Below, piece by piece: positions 17,548 through 26,118 of a stretch of DNA of 64,000 bases (the stretch's first letter is position 1; each line of letters begins with the position of its first letter). The position numbers and the translations under genes were made by a program. This DNA is from Holophagae bacterium (lineage in GTDB: Bacteria; Acidobacteriota; Holophagae; Acanthopleuribacterales; Acanthopleuribacteraceae), in contig JAJCXM010000026.1 in assembly GCA_029263455.1 (NCBI GenBank), forward strand, positions 186,001 to 250,000. Direction: 5' to 3'. Below the pieces are notes generated by a model that saw nothing but the letters and a program-made list of their open reading frames with translations, made no database searches and had not been told where the DNA came from.

Positions 17548-18306
17548 CTACTTATGGTTATTCTCAAAAAAATCAAAATCGACCGAGATAGCGGCCGCAA
17601 AAAGAACAGCTTGTTCGTCCAACGATTTGGCAAAAGTACCGACATCAACCAAGAAATCATCCGAGTCGGTTGCCCACTCGCGGAACAAACCACCCCATTT
17701 CTTGGATATAACGCCAAATCGTTGTCCGTTCATATCCAACAAAGGGAATGTCCACCAACGCCAGAAGGGACTGCGTATCTGGGCAAAGACACGCCCTTTC
17801 TGGTTGACCAAGTCATACACTCTCACAAAGGGGTTAAAACGTCTATGTACAGATCCCAATCTGGCACCGTCAGCAGCAAAGACAAAAAGATCTGAGTGGA
17901 ACCAGAAGAAACCGCGATCCAAATGCAATACCACTGATTGATTATGGTAGGCATAAACATCAATCTCCAAAGGACGATGAGAACCTAGGAGTAAGCGTCT
18001 CAATATGGCCAAAACGCCTTTGGAATGTTCGGACAACAAACCAACAGACCTGTTTTTTTCGTCGCGTACCAAATATTTTTTGGCTATCTCCCAATTCAGT
18101 AATAACTCTGACCAAGAAAGCACTGGTTGTTCAATAAAGAACCTGTCGCGCGAGACAAGCAAATCCAGACTCTTATACTTCTCATGTAATGGCAGGGGTT
18201 TAGGTGGCGGTTTAAATCGGGCGACAATTACGCCGCAGGCCACACACTCTTCATTATTAGGCTGTTCAAAGCCACATTTTGGGCATTCAATCGTCGATTG
18301 AGACAC
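17548..18306 (-). CDS. Zinc-ribbon plus phospholipid-scramblase/LURP-one-like protein
   Basis: A 252-residue protein with an N-terminal C-x2-C-x9-C-x2-C zinc ribbon (CPKCG...CVACG) followed, from about residue 50, by a beta-rich domain of the scramblase/LOR superfamily: FHSDLFVFAADGARLGSVHRR and KKWGGLFREWATDSDDFLVDV match the family's GGLxREL-x-T-DAD tail. It has no signal peptide and no clear membrane helix. AGGAGG sits one base from an in-frame ATG (18312) but seven bases from the GTG at 18306, so the GTG is the more likely start. It ends nine bases before the nitronate monooxygenase start, in the same operon. Function in bacteria is unknown. Confidence 0.7.
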   Translation of the reverse strand: MSQSTIECPKCGFEQPNNEECVACGVIVARFKPPPKPLPLHEKYKSLDLLVSRDRFFIEQPVLSWSELLLNWEIAKKYLVRDEKNRSVGLLSEHSKGVLAILRRLLLGSHRPLEIDVYAYHNQSVVLHLDRGFFWFHSDLFVFAADGARLGSVHRRFNPFVRVYDLVNQKGRVFAQIRSPFWRWWTFPLLDMNGQRFGVISKKWGGLFREWATDSDDFLVDVGTFAKSLDEQAVLFAAAISVDFDFFENNHK

Positions 18307-18371
18307 GATCATTCCTCCTACCTGACCCATCATCACCAAAATGGGATCCCATTGCAAACGGCTTAATGACC

Positions 18372-18377
18372 TATAAT
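18372..18377 (+). promoter_or_regulatory. Possible -10 element (TATAAT) for the binding-protein/kinase operon
   Basis: A perfect TATAAT lies 38 bases before the ATG at 18416, in the 109-bp divergent gap. No well-spaced -35 is visible (TTGCAA occurs at a 14-base spacing), so this is a tentative call. Confidence 0.3.
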
Positions 18378-18415
18378 TCAAGCAGCCTAGGTAATTGGCC
18401 GAAGAAGTAGATAAT

Positions 18416-19177
18416 ATGAAGAGACGCACATTCCTCCAATGGACACCCACACTTTTGGGTGCTCGTTTGCTGGCAAAAAATCAAGCTGAAAGTGCGTTGT
18501 CGATCGTCTACTTTCATGACTATCCACCCTTTAGCTGGACCGACAATGGGGATCCGGTCAAAGGTATATTTGTAGATATTCTAGAAGAGGCCCTTCATCG
18601 TAGACTAGGCATCAAAACTAATCATGTTGGCCTTCCCTGGGGTCGTGCGCAGCAGCTTGTGCGCTTGGGAAAAGCGGATGCGATGTGCACTGTCTTCACG
18701 CCCGATCGTGAAGTTTATTGTAAGGCATCCAAGAACCCCGTCATACGCGTGCCGATGCGCATTTACACGTCACACAATCATCCTAACACCGAGAGTCTGC
18801 GCCAAATTAAGAGTCTATCTGATCTTGATTCCTATCGAGTTGCCTCCTATATAGGCAATGGATGGGCGGAACGCCATCTTGGAAAACTCAATGTGACTTG
18901 GACGCGCACCCTCGAGCAAACCATGAAAATGGTCGCATTACAACGTGTCGACGTCTCTGTTGACCCCGAGCCGGTGGCTCAGTTTTTCATCAACAAGCTA
19001 GGCTATCGTGATCGCCTCAAATTGATTGGATCCGATCTGGACCAAGTGGATTTTAAGTTATTGATGCGGCGAGATTCGCCATACATCGACCAGCTCGCTC
19101 AGTTTGACGAAACGATTGAGGCATTGCGGCTTGACGGCACCGTCAAAAAGATACAGGATTCATATTTAACAAGTTAG
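18416..19177 (+). CDS. Periplasmic solute-binding protein (SBP_bac_3 family)
   Basis: A 253-residue type II periplasmic binding protein. It begins MKRRTFLQWTP, a twin-arginine-like signal, and then shows the SBP_bac_3 pattern: FHDYPPFSW, GIFVDILEEAL, WGRAQQLVRLGKADAMC and a late DSPYIDQLAQFDETIEAL. The family binds amino acids, opines or other small polar molecules. No ABC permease or ATPase gene is near. The next gene starts two bases after the stop and encodes a membrane histidine kinase, so it most likely supplies ligand information to that kinase rather than to a transporter. Start chosen at the ATG before the RR motif. Confidence 0.82.
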   Translation: MKRRTFLQWTPTLLGARLLAKNQAESALSIVYFHDYPPFSWTDNGDPVKGIFVDILEEALHRRLGIKTNHVGLPWGRAQQLVRLGKADAMCTVFTPDREVYCKASKNPVIRVPMRIYTSHNHPNTESLRQIKSLSDLDSYRVASYIGNGWAERHLGKLNVTWTRTLEQTMKMVALQRVDVSVDPEPVAQFFINKLGYRDRLKLIGSDLDQVDFKLLMRRDSPYIDQLAQFDETIEALRLDGTVKKIQDSYLTS

Positions 19178-19178
19178 C

Positions 19179-20861
19179 TTGTTCTCAAATAACGGCGACC
19201 GAAGGATCCTGCCCTTGTTCTGGAAGAACCTCGTACGCGATTTACGCAGAGCTGGAATTTCCCGCCGCCTCGTTGTGTACATCATTATGTGCAGTACGGC
19301 CATCGCGCTCTTAGCTACTGCCGTACAGCTCTATTTTGATTACACCACCGACCTCGAATTCCTAGATCAACGGTTAGATCAAGTAGAGGACAGTTTTGGT
19401 GAGTCGATAAGTGATTCTTTGTGGAACATCGATTACGATCAGGTGGAAGTCGTCATTGAGGGTATCTTGCGATTACCCGATATCGAGTATGTTCGCGTCA
19501 AGCCCAGCGAAGAAACCATCGAAATAACGACCGGAAAAAGGCGATCTCAATACACCAAGATTCGCGAATATACGCTCAATCACCGTACGGACAGCAACGA
19601 GATAGAGGTGGGGCGCATGTTGGTTGAAGCAAGTTTGACCGGCATTTTTAAACGTCTCAAACAAAAATTCTTTTTGGTGCTCATCACACAAGGCATCAAA
19701 ACATTCTTAGTTGCCATGTTCATGTTCATTATCTTTAACGCGCTTATCATTAGACACTTAGACACGATCTCCATATTCGCAAGGTCCTTGAAGTTTGGTG
19801 GTACGGAACCTAGTGAACTGATACTGGACAGGCCCTCAGCGGGCGACGAGATTGACGACGTGGTTGACGCCATCAATCATATGCAAACCGATTTATTCAC
19901 CACATATCAAGATCTCGTTCAATCGAATGTGGCACTTGACGAACGCACCCAAGAACTCAAGAACCATCAAGAAGGACTTGAGCGACTCGTCGACGAACGC
20001 ACCGCCGAGCTGAAAAAAGCGCAGCAGATCCTTCTAGATCAAGCTCATCAAGCTGGTATGGCCGAAATTGCAACCGGAGTCCTTCACAACGTCGGCAACT
20101 CGCTCAACAGCTTGAACATATCTTGCCAGTTGGTTCAGGAACGTATCTCCAGCTCAAGTCTGCGGAAATTGGAGAAAACCGATAGATTAATTGAGGAAAC
20201 ACGCTCCGCCCTCATGGATCTAGACGACTCGCGACTCTCCCGATTACCTGATTACCTCGTATCACTGTGTCGCCGACTTGTTGACGACAGAGACACAATC
20301 AAGCAAGAGGTTCAACGTATGCAGGAACACTTGGCCATGGTGCGCGGTGTCGTCAAGGACCAACAAGCCTATGCCGATTTCTCAAGTTTCGAGGAAAAAG
20401 TGCAATTAGGGCAACTGATTAAAGATGTAGTGAGGCTTGAATCGGTAAGTTTACAGGAGTCCCAGACGAGCATGAGCTTTGATTTGGCGGACGCTCCGTC
20501 GCTCATGTTACCCAAGGCAAAAGTAAGTTACGCGCTATTGCACATCCTAAAAAATGCCCACGACGCCGTCATCCACAACGCGATTGATGACCGACAGATA
20601 CAAATCACATTGAGCCAACAGAACCAACATATCCAATGTGCTATCCGCGACAACGGAAAAGGCATAGACAAAGCCGACATCGAACAGATCTTTCAGTTCG
20701 GTTTTTCAACCAAGGGTTCAGGGCGAGGGTTCGGGCTTCATACCTGTTCGCTCGTAATGACAGAACTCAAAGGCGATATTTTTGTCACCAGTCGAGGGCC
20801 CGGGAAAGGCAGTATATTTACACTGTCTTTCCCGCTGCCTACTTCGACTGACCCTGTTTAA
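19179..20861 (+). CDS. Membrane sensor histidine kinase (LHNVGN-type)
   Basis: A 560-residue kinase: helix ~31-52, a ~110-residue periplasmic domain (SLWNIDYDQVEVVIEGILRL and DIEYVRV recur in related sensors), helix ~163-188, a HAMP-like linker, a coiled coil, a phosphoacceptor region GMAEIATGVLHNVGNSLNS near residue 291, and a HATPase domain (ILKNAHDAV N box, DNGKGID G1, FGFSTKGSGRGFGLH F/G2). The phosphoacceptor His sits in LHNVGN instead of the common HE(I/L)RTP. No receiver or response regulator is encoded nearby. The start is TTG just after the binding-protein stop; a TTG at 19215 is possible. The last four bases overlap the next, convergent gene. Confidence 0.85.
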   Translation: MFSNNGDRRILPLFWKNLVRDLRRAGISRRLVVYIIMCSTAIALLATAVQLYFDYTTDLEFLDQRLDQVEDSFGESISDSLWNIDYDQVEVVIEGILRLPDIEYVRVKPSEETIEITTGKRRSQYTKIREYTLNHRTDSNEIEVGRMLVEASLTGIFKRLKQKFFLVLITQGIKTFLVAMFMFIIFNALIIRHLDTISIFARSLKFGGTEPSELILDRPSAGDEIDDVVDAINHMQTDLFTTYQDLVQSNVALDERTQELKNHQEGLERLVDERTAELKKAQQILLDQAHQAGMAEIATGVLHNVGNSLNSLNISCQLVQERISSSSLRKLEKTDRLIEETRSALMDLDDSRLSRLPDYLVSLCRRLVDDRDTIKQEVQRMQEHLAMVRGVVKDQQAYADFSSFEEKVQLGQLIKDVVRLESVSLQESQTSMSFDLADAPSLMLPKAKVSYALLHILKNAHDAVIHNAIDDRQIQITLSQQNQHIQCAIRDNGKGIDKADIEQIFQFGFSTKGSGRGFGLHTCSLVMTELKGDIFVTSRGPGKGSIFTLSFPLPTSTDPV

Positions 20862-21664
20862 TTGGCCACTTTACGGAACAAGAGCGTCATGCGATCGCTC
20901 TCACCAATTTCCATATAGGTTTCTCGGTCCACATCACCCAATGCAAGGGCTGGCGGCAATGTCCAAACACCCTGCTCATGATTCTTCATATCTTTAGGGT
21001 TGGCATTAACTTCACTGGCGGCAACAAACTCGAATCCCGCTTTTTTTGCCAGTTCCTTGACGTGCGCCTCCGTAACATACCCGTTTGAAGCTTTAGGATC
21101 TTGATCGCCAGCCGGCGCTCGGTGCTCTACTACACCTAACATGCCACCAGGCTTGAGGGCCTTGAAGAATGCGGAAAAGGCGGCATCAGCTGAACCACTT
21201 GACATCCAATTATGAACATTGCGGAACGTTAAGACACGATCGGCGGTTCCTGGCTCAGTAATTTCAATTTTCTGGGGCGGGGCGAATTCTGTGACTTGCA
21301 CCTTACCGTAGTTCTTAGGATCTGAAGCCAGTTTAGCTTCGAATGTTTTTTGCGACTTCATGGCATACGCACTAGTACTTTCTTTATCGAAGCTAGCAGC
21401 AACGTAGGTTCCATTTGCTTGCAAATAAGGTGCAAGTATTTCCATGTACCATGCTTTGCCGCCGGGAGATATTTCAACGACGTTAAGGTCTGGCGTAACC
21501 TGAAAAAAGGCAAGTGTCTCCGCCGGATGGCGGTAAACATCGCGTGCCTTGTGCGCATCCGAGCGATGCGTCCCTTTTAGTACTTCCATCATTTGTTCGC
21601 TTGTTTCACCGGCGAACAGAACGCCTACACTTAAACACATTAATCCTATGATCAACTTGGCCAT
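20858..21664 (-). CDS. Exported class I methyltransferase-fold protein (COG4798-like)
   Basis: A 268-residue protein with a signal peptide (MAKLIIGLMCLSVGVLFAG) followed by a methyltransferase-like fold: VVEISPGGKAWYMEILAP as a degenerate motif I, RVLTFRNVHNW, and FFKALKPGGMLGVVEHRAP. It belongs to the 'predicted methyltransferase' group often found with export signals. SAM is not generally thought to be available in the periplasm, so the biochemical activity after export is uncertain. Its start has a plausible AAGGAG ribosome site. Confidence 0.75.
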   Translation of the reverse strand: MAKLIIGLMCLSVGVLFAGETSEQMMEVLKGTHRSDAHKARDVYRHPAETLAFFQVTPDLNVVEISPGGKAWYMEILAPYLQANGTYVAASFDKESTSAYAMKSQKTFEAKLASDPKNYGKVQVTEFAPPQKIEITEPGTADRVLTFRNVHNWMSSGSADAAFSAFFKALKPGGMLGVVEHRAPAGDQDPKASNGYVTEAHVKELAKKAGFEFVAASEVNANPKDMKNHEQGVWTLPPALALGDVDRETYMEIGESDRMTLLFRKVAN

Positions 21665-21684
21665 TCGTTGCTCTCCTTATAATT

Positions 21685-22116
21685 CTATTGTTTTGTGATG
21701 CGGTCAATTTGTTCGAGCAGCCGCGAGACAGCAATTTGGTCGTCACTAACAAACACTTTGACCTGACCTTGCTCTGTCCCCTGAGTCATGATTTTCAGCC
21801 AATTCGTATAGCGTCTAAACTCGTCGGAATCCAGATTGAACTTAAATCCAATCTCATACATCACTTGATCCGACGTGGTTTCGGAAGCGATTCTCGAACG
21901 CATAATAGTGCCATTGAGAACGATCGAATTCGAACGCGGTAATTCTAGCGTTAACGCATGCGACTTTTTTTTATCCACCGCCATCCACGACGCACTGGCT
22001 ATCAAACAGCCATCGTGACTAATGTCCTTGATAAAACCAAGTTGTCGCCCGTCGATATAAGCTCGCACGTCGTTTCGAAATCTTACGCGAGTTAATCGTG
22101 GTTCTCTTTTTCGCAT
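21685..22116 (-). CDS. PilZ-domain protein (predicted c-di-GMP binding)
   Basis: A 143-residue protein. The N-terminal RKREPRLTRVRF supplies the RxxxR motif, and DISHDGCLIAS the (D/N)xSxxG motif, that bind cyclic di-GMP in PilZ domains. A short helical tail (SDDQIAVSRLLEQIDRITKQ) follows. The ATG at 22116 is chosen because GAGGAG lies just upstream; twenty further in-frame codons upstream look unlike the family. No GGDEF or EAL gene is in the window. PilZ proteins often act on pili or exopolysaccharide, compatible with the PilT-like genes at 8.8-11.2 kb, but this is only a suggestion. Confidence 0.8.
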   Translation of the reverse strand: MRKREPRLTRVRFRNDVRAYIDGRQLGFIKDISHDGCLIASASWMAVDKKKSHALTLELPRSNSIVLNGTIMRSRIASETTSDQVMYEIGFKFNLDSDEFRRYTNWLKIMTQGTEQGQVKVFVSDDQIAVSRLLEQIDRITKQ

Positions 22117-22141
22117 TATTCTCCTCAACTCAATGACACCC

Positions 22142-22185
22142 ATATCATATACGACGACAGCCTTTGCTGGGATCACATATGATAT
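22142..22185. repeat. 9-bp inverted repeat between divergent genes
   Basis: ATATCATAT (22142-22150) and ATATGATAT (22177-22185) form a perfect inverted pair separated by 26 bases, centred between the PilZ and DUF1460 genes. A TATACT lies 10 bases past the right arm. This could be a two-site operator or a chance AT-rich match. Confidence 0.35.
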
Positions 22186-22206
22186 TAGACCAGGTATACT
22201 AAACGC

Positions 22207-23082
22207 ATGATATTTACGTTTTATTTCGTGCTTTGGTTATACCAATCGCAAATCGAACCATTCACATCGCCTGATCAGGCCATTTTTGAGCGTGTCAAAT
22301 CACAGGCCACTCAAATAGAGACCCATGATTGGGGGGTTTATGTCGGTGAAATCGCGAAATTGTACATAGGTTCACCATATCAAGCACACACCCTGGAGCA
22401 GGCTGGCGCGGAACAACTGGTCGTCAATCTTCACGCATTTGATTGTACGACCTTTATGGATACCGTTTTGGCGACAGCAATCAGTGCCCAATCTGACCCA
22501 TTCAATGCCGATTCATTTAGGCAGTCACTCAAACGTATTCGCTATCGCGATGGCCAACTTTCTGGCTACCTGTCTCGGCTCCACTATCTGAGCGATTGGT
22601 CGTATGAAGCACAACGTCTTGGCTTTGTAACAAACGTGACTCCGCAACTAGGTGGGGTTTTGCGTAACAAAAAGATCAATTTCATTTCTCAACACCCTCA
22701 GAGCTATCCAGCACTAAAGGGCATTGACTCTTTGCATACAATCAAAATGATCGAAGATGAAATCAATCAGCGAGAGATCTGGTTTTTGCCTAAAGACAGA
22801 GTTGCGGCCATTGATTCGGATCTCAAGAACGGCGATATCATCGCTCTGACATCCTCCGTGACCGGGCTTGATGTGGCACATGTAGGCTTCTGTTATCGAC
22901 AAAACGGCTTTGCCCATCTGTTGCATGCCTCGCTGAAGGCAAAACAAGTGCTGATCTCGGCGCAGTCTCTGCCTCAGTACCTGAACGAAAACGACTCATT
23001 TGACGGCATCATGGTCTTTCGACCACGAGCCGTTGGTAAGACGAATTCCGCCAAATTGAACGTCAATCGAGGTAAACATTGA
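22207..23082 (+). CDS. DUF1460 N-acetylmuramoyl-L-alanine amidase-like protein
   Basis: A 291-residue protein with a short hydrophobic N-terminus and the DUF1460 arrangement of an NlpC/P60-like fold: FDCTTFMDTVLA holds the candidate catalytic Cys, DVAHVGF the His, and LLHASLKAK the following strand. Known relatives cleave cell-wall muropeptides at L-Ala. An exported location is probable but the signal is weak. Its TGA overlaps the TTG start of the ECF sigma gene by four bases. Being first in a transcript with a sigma factor and EpmC is unusual. Confidence 0.82.
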   Translation: MIFTFYFVLWLYQSQIEPFTSPDQAIFERVKSQATQIETHDWGVYVGEIAKLYIGSPYQAHTLEQAGAEQLVVNLHAFDCTTFMDTVLATAISAQSDPFNADSFRQSLKRIRYRDGQLSGYLSRLHYLSDWSYEAQRLGFVTNVTPQLGGVLRNKKINFISQHPQSYPALKGIDSLHTIKMIEDEINQREIWFLPKDRVAAIDSDLKNGDIIALTSSVTGLDVAHVGFCYRQNGFAHLLHASLKAKQVLISAQSLPQYLNENDSFDGIMVFRPRAVGKTNSAKLNVNRGKH

Positions 23083-23648
23083 CAGCCAGCCACGATGTCA
23101 CGGCGCTGCTAAAAGACTGGCAAGGTGGCAAACGCGAAGCACTCGACGAGCTGCTTCCCATGATCTATGCGGAGTTGAGGCAAATGGCGCGTTCCTATTT
23201 GCACCGCGAACGGGTTGGTCACACACTTCAGTCGACGGCCCTCGTCAACGAAGCCTTTATGAAACTCATCGACCAAGATCGTGTTGATTGGCAAAACCGA
23301 GCCCACTTTTTTGCTCTTGCAGCAACCATTATGCGCCGAATCCTGGTTGACCACTCGCGACGCCGTAACCGTGAAAAACGCGGTGATGGCGCCATCAAAG
23401 TCACGTGGAGTGAACGCATTGAACAGGCTCAAGAGAATGAATTCGATGCGCTCGTCCTTGACGACGCACTTCAAGCCTTGGAGAAACTGGACGAACGCCA
23501 AGCTCAAATCGTAAGTCTGCGGTTCTTCGCCGGTCTTTCCGTGGAAGAATGCGCCACCGTTCTTTCTGTCTCAGACCGCACCATTAAACGAGAATGGCGC
23601 ATGGCTCGCGCGTGGTTGCACCGTTATTTGAGTGCTGGTATTACGTGA
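23079..23648 (+). CDS. ECF-family RNA polymerase sigma factor (planctomycete/acidobacterial type)
   Basis: A 189-residue sigma factor with region 2 (MARSYLHRERVGHTLQSTA, then HFFALAATIMRRILVDHSR) and region 4 (LDERQAQIVSLRFFAGLSVEECA plus an HTH ending SDRTIKREWRMARAWL). These strings are typical of the sigma subgroup common in Planctomycetes, Acidobacteria and some Proteobacteria, which usually sits beside a Ser/Thr kinase rather than an anti-sigma factor. Here neither is adjacent. TTG start with GAGG six bases upstream; TTGA overlap with the DUF1460 gene and TGATG overlap with epmC. Confidence 0.9.
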   Translation: MTASHDVTALLKDWQGGKREALDELLPMIYAELRQMARSYLHRERVGHTLQSTALVNEAFMKLIDQDRVDWQNRAHFFALAATIMRRILVDHSRRRNREKRGDGAIKVTWSERIEQAQENEFDALVLDDALQALEKLDERQAQIVSLRFFAGLSVEECATVLSVSDRTIKREWRMARAWLHRYLSAGIT

Positions 23649-24163
23649 TGTGGGACCGCGATCCGCAACCAGTCATCGAAATCTTCAATCAACTTTTTCA
23701 GACTAGCCATCGCACTGAATTATGTGAGGGCGGCAGCGAACCTTTTTATTTACCTGCTTCATCATCAGATCAAATGCATAGGATCTATTTCCGAGAGGGC
23801 TATTTTTCGAGTGCGTTACATGAAGTGGCGCACTGGTGCGTCGCTGGCAAGCAACGTCGCATGTTAGAGGACTACGGTTACTGGTACCAACCCGACGGCA
23901 GAACATCGCATCAGCAAAAGCAATTTGAGGCGGTTGAGCGCAAACCCCAGGCGCTAGAATCGCTTTTCGCAAAGGCATGCGATCATCCGTTTGTGCTAAG
24001 CGCCGATAATCTTGAATCTGCATTGGCGTGTTCGCCCAATTTTGAGCAAGCTGTCGAACGTCAGGTCAATCATTACCTGAAGCACGGATTGCCTCGTCGG
24101 GCTCGGCTCTTTTTGCAGGCTTGTCACGCGCGATTTGAGTCTCACTCACTCATGTGCGTTTAA
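23648..24163 (+). CDS. epmC: Elongation factor P hydroxylase EpmC (YfcM family)
   Basis: A 171-residue protein with the EpmC signature: SALHEVAHWCVAGKQRR, a HExxH metal site, then EDYGYWYQPDGR and QFEAVERKPQALE supplying the downstream acidic ligand. In E. coli the enzyme hydroxylates the beta-lysylated lysine of EF-P. The modification enzymes EpmA/EpmB and efp are not in this window. The ATG overlaps the sigma-factor stop (TGATG), which fixes the start; the frame runs 18 codons further up inside the sigma gene. The 3' end overlaps the convergent FHA gene by 14 bases. Confidence 0.9.
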   Translation: MWDRDPQPVIEIFNQLFQTSHRTELCEGGSEPFYLPASSSDQMHRIYFREGYFSSALHEVAHWCVAGKQRRMLEDYGYWYQPDGRTSHQQKQFEAVERKPQALESLFAKACDHPFVLSADNLESALACSPNFEQAVERQVNHYLKHGLPRRARLFLQACHARFESHSLMCV

Positions 24164-25802
24164 TAAGTACATAGGTTCGGTCATCGTCAAAGGCGGTTTC
24201 CTGTACGTAGGTCACTAAGGTGTCGTCCAGCGAAGATGCCATTGCTTGGGCATCGAGCTGTCGAAACTGCACACATGCATTTGCAAGGTTCAGCATGCCA
24301 AACTCCTCGCCACTTGCATTGCGCGCCTCGGTCAAGCCATCCGTATACAAGAGCACCGAGTCGCCCGGCTCTAGGGTTGACTCACCTTCGCTATATTGGT
24401 GGGTTCGCATCAGTCCAATCGGGAGCCCCGTCCTTTCTAACCATTCAACCGACCCATTAGCTCGTACGAGAAGAGCGGGATTGTGTCCCGCATTGGCGTA
24501 CACAAGACGGCCGGTCTCCACATACAAAACGGCCATGAACATGGTTGCATAGCGATCTCGTGGCGTTCGCTTGATTAACAATCTTGAGAGTTTAGAACAG
24601 ATCTCGCCTGGCAAGAGTCCGTCCTCGATTGGGCTGGCCGAAAGCGCTTCTAGAGAAGCCGTTAACAACGATGCAGCCACACCTTTACCACTTACGTCGG
24701 CCACCAGAAAAACACACTCCTGGTCCTGATTGCGCAGCACCGTCTCGTAGTAGTCACCAGAAATGGCCTGTGATGGAACATTCTTGGCCGCGATTTGGTA
24801 GCCTTTGAGATTGGGAAGTCGATCTGGAATGAGTGTCAACTGAATGGTGCGCGCCAACGATATTTCTTTCTCTAAGATCTGGCGCATGGCGGCTTCTTCA
24901 CTAAGCGCCACGTTTCTGATTTTCAGGGCCGCCACCGACGCTACCGAGGCCAGCAAGCTCATGTCATCTTCTGAAAACTGACGTACAACTACTTTGGATG
25001 TCAGGACAATGAAGCCAAGGGAACCAGCAGCGTCCTGTAAGGGTGCCGCTACCAGCGACCGGATACCTGAGGTCTGAATGCTTTCAGCTGCGGAGAAGCG
25101 TTTGTCAGTGGTCATATCAAAAACCAGGGCCGCCATCCCCTTCTCAGCAACCTCGGTTACGATGCTTTGTGACAAAGGAACCTCGGTGGAATGTCCTTCT
25201 TGAGTACGTTTTGCTGCACACACGTAGCGACTGTCTGGGTTCTTGAGGAAAATGACCGCCTGTTGCGGCTGTAACAACTGGAACACACGATCAAGGATCA
25301 ATTGCAAAAGGGAATCAAGCGACATCGATTTGCCCAATGCCTCATGAATTTCGTTGAGGAGTTCCAGTCGCTGCACGTAGCCGCGCAAACCCACATCATC
25401 CAACTGCCAGGCAGAACCCGTTGTAAATTCACGAGTTTTCATAAGTTCGGTGGCGGGTTTGAAGATCATGTTCTCGGCCGAGATCGAGCCTTCCGCTTCC
25501 GTCGCAGCTTGGTCGGGCTCGATGAATATCCGAGTTTCTGATATCTGGACGAGATCACCTGTCCGAATGGTGGTGGGACCTTGAATTCGAACGCCATTGA
25601 CATAGGTACCATTGCGTGAGGATAGGTCTTCAATTTTCAATGATTCAGATTCCACGTACAGGCGCGCATGCTGGCGAGAAAGAAACTGATCAGCGATCAT
25701 CCAGTCGGCCGAAGGTGCACGTCCCAAAATGACGGACGTGCCGTCGTGTTCTCGAACCGTGGATTCGGCTTGGGGAGGCTGTATACAAACGTGAATCGTC
25801 AT
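24150..25802 (-). CDS. FHA-GAF-PP2C (SpoIIE/RsbU-type) phosphatase
   Basis: A 550-residue cytoplasmic signalling protein with three domains. FHA (~20-95) shows GR, SRQH and SSRNGTYVNG for phosphothreonine binding. GAF (~150-300) is a small-molecule or redox sensor. The PP2C/SpoIIE domain (~340-548) shows SGDYYE, VADVSGKG, YANAGHNP, GLPIGL, YTDGLTEARN and DDRTYV, with the metal-binding aspartates intact, so it should be active. The FHA domain suggests docking to a phosphorylated Ser/Thr-kinase target; two such kinases lie elsewhere in the window. RsbU-like phosphatases usually act on anti-sigma antagonists, none of which are seen here. Confidence 0.9.
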   Translation of the reverse strand: MTIHVCIQPPQAESTVREHDGTSVILGRAPSADWMIADQFLSRQHARLYVESESLKIEDLSSRNGTYVNGVRIQGPTTIRTGDLVQISETRIFIEPDQAATEAEGSISAENMIFKPATELMKTREFTTGSAWQLDDVGLRGYVQRLELLNEIHEALGKSMSLDSLLQLILDRVFQLLQPQQAVIFLKNPDSRYVCAAKRTQEGHSTEVPLSQSIVTEVAEKGMAALVFDMTTDKRFSAAESIQTSGIRSLVAAPLQDAAGSLGFIVLTSKVVVRQFSEDDMSLLASVASVAALKIRNVALSEEAAMRQILEKEISLARTIQLTLIPDRLPNLKGYQIAAKNVPSQAISGDYYETVLRNQDQECVFLVADVSGKGVAASLLTASLEALSASPIEDGLLPGEICSKLSRLLIKRTPRDRYATMFMAVLYVETGRLVYANAGHNPALLVRANGSVEWLERTGLPIGLMRTHQYSEGESTLEPGDSVLLYTDGLTEARNASGEEFGMLNLANACVQFRQLDAQAMASSLDDTLVTYVQETAFDDDRTYVLIKRT

Positions 25803-26118
25803 AGTGTTGTTGATTCAGCTTATCGCAAATTACCCCTTCGAGATATAGTTCGGATCTCGAAACCCATACCAGGGACATTGCGTGCTCAACACAAACTTTG
25901 GTCTTCTTCACCAAGTAACAGAAATGACATACAACTTGTCGATTGGCATTCATCCGACCTCAGCAAAAACCGATCGCAGGCACGCATATATTTCAGCAGC
26001 GATAGCTTTAAGCACACCTGATCAAGCGTCTGGCAGCGGTCGAGTTTCATGTGTCTACTCGGCCAGTAGACGGTCAGCGGGCGTGCTAAGATAAAAAAAA
26101 CGTACCAACGAAGTGACT
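25803..26118. other. Intergenic divergent control region, no gene seen
   Basis: A 316-base gap between two divergently transcribed signalling genes. I see no plausible protein or RNA gene. The right part contains an A-run just before the kinase start. Promoters for both genes must lie here, but no -35/-10 pair is convincing by eye. Confidence 0.5.
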
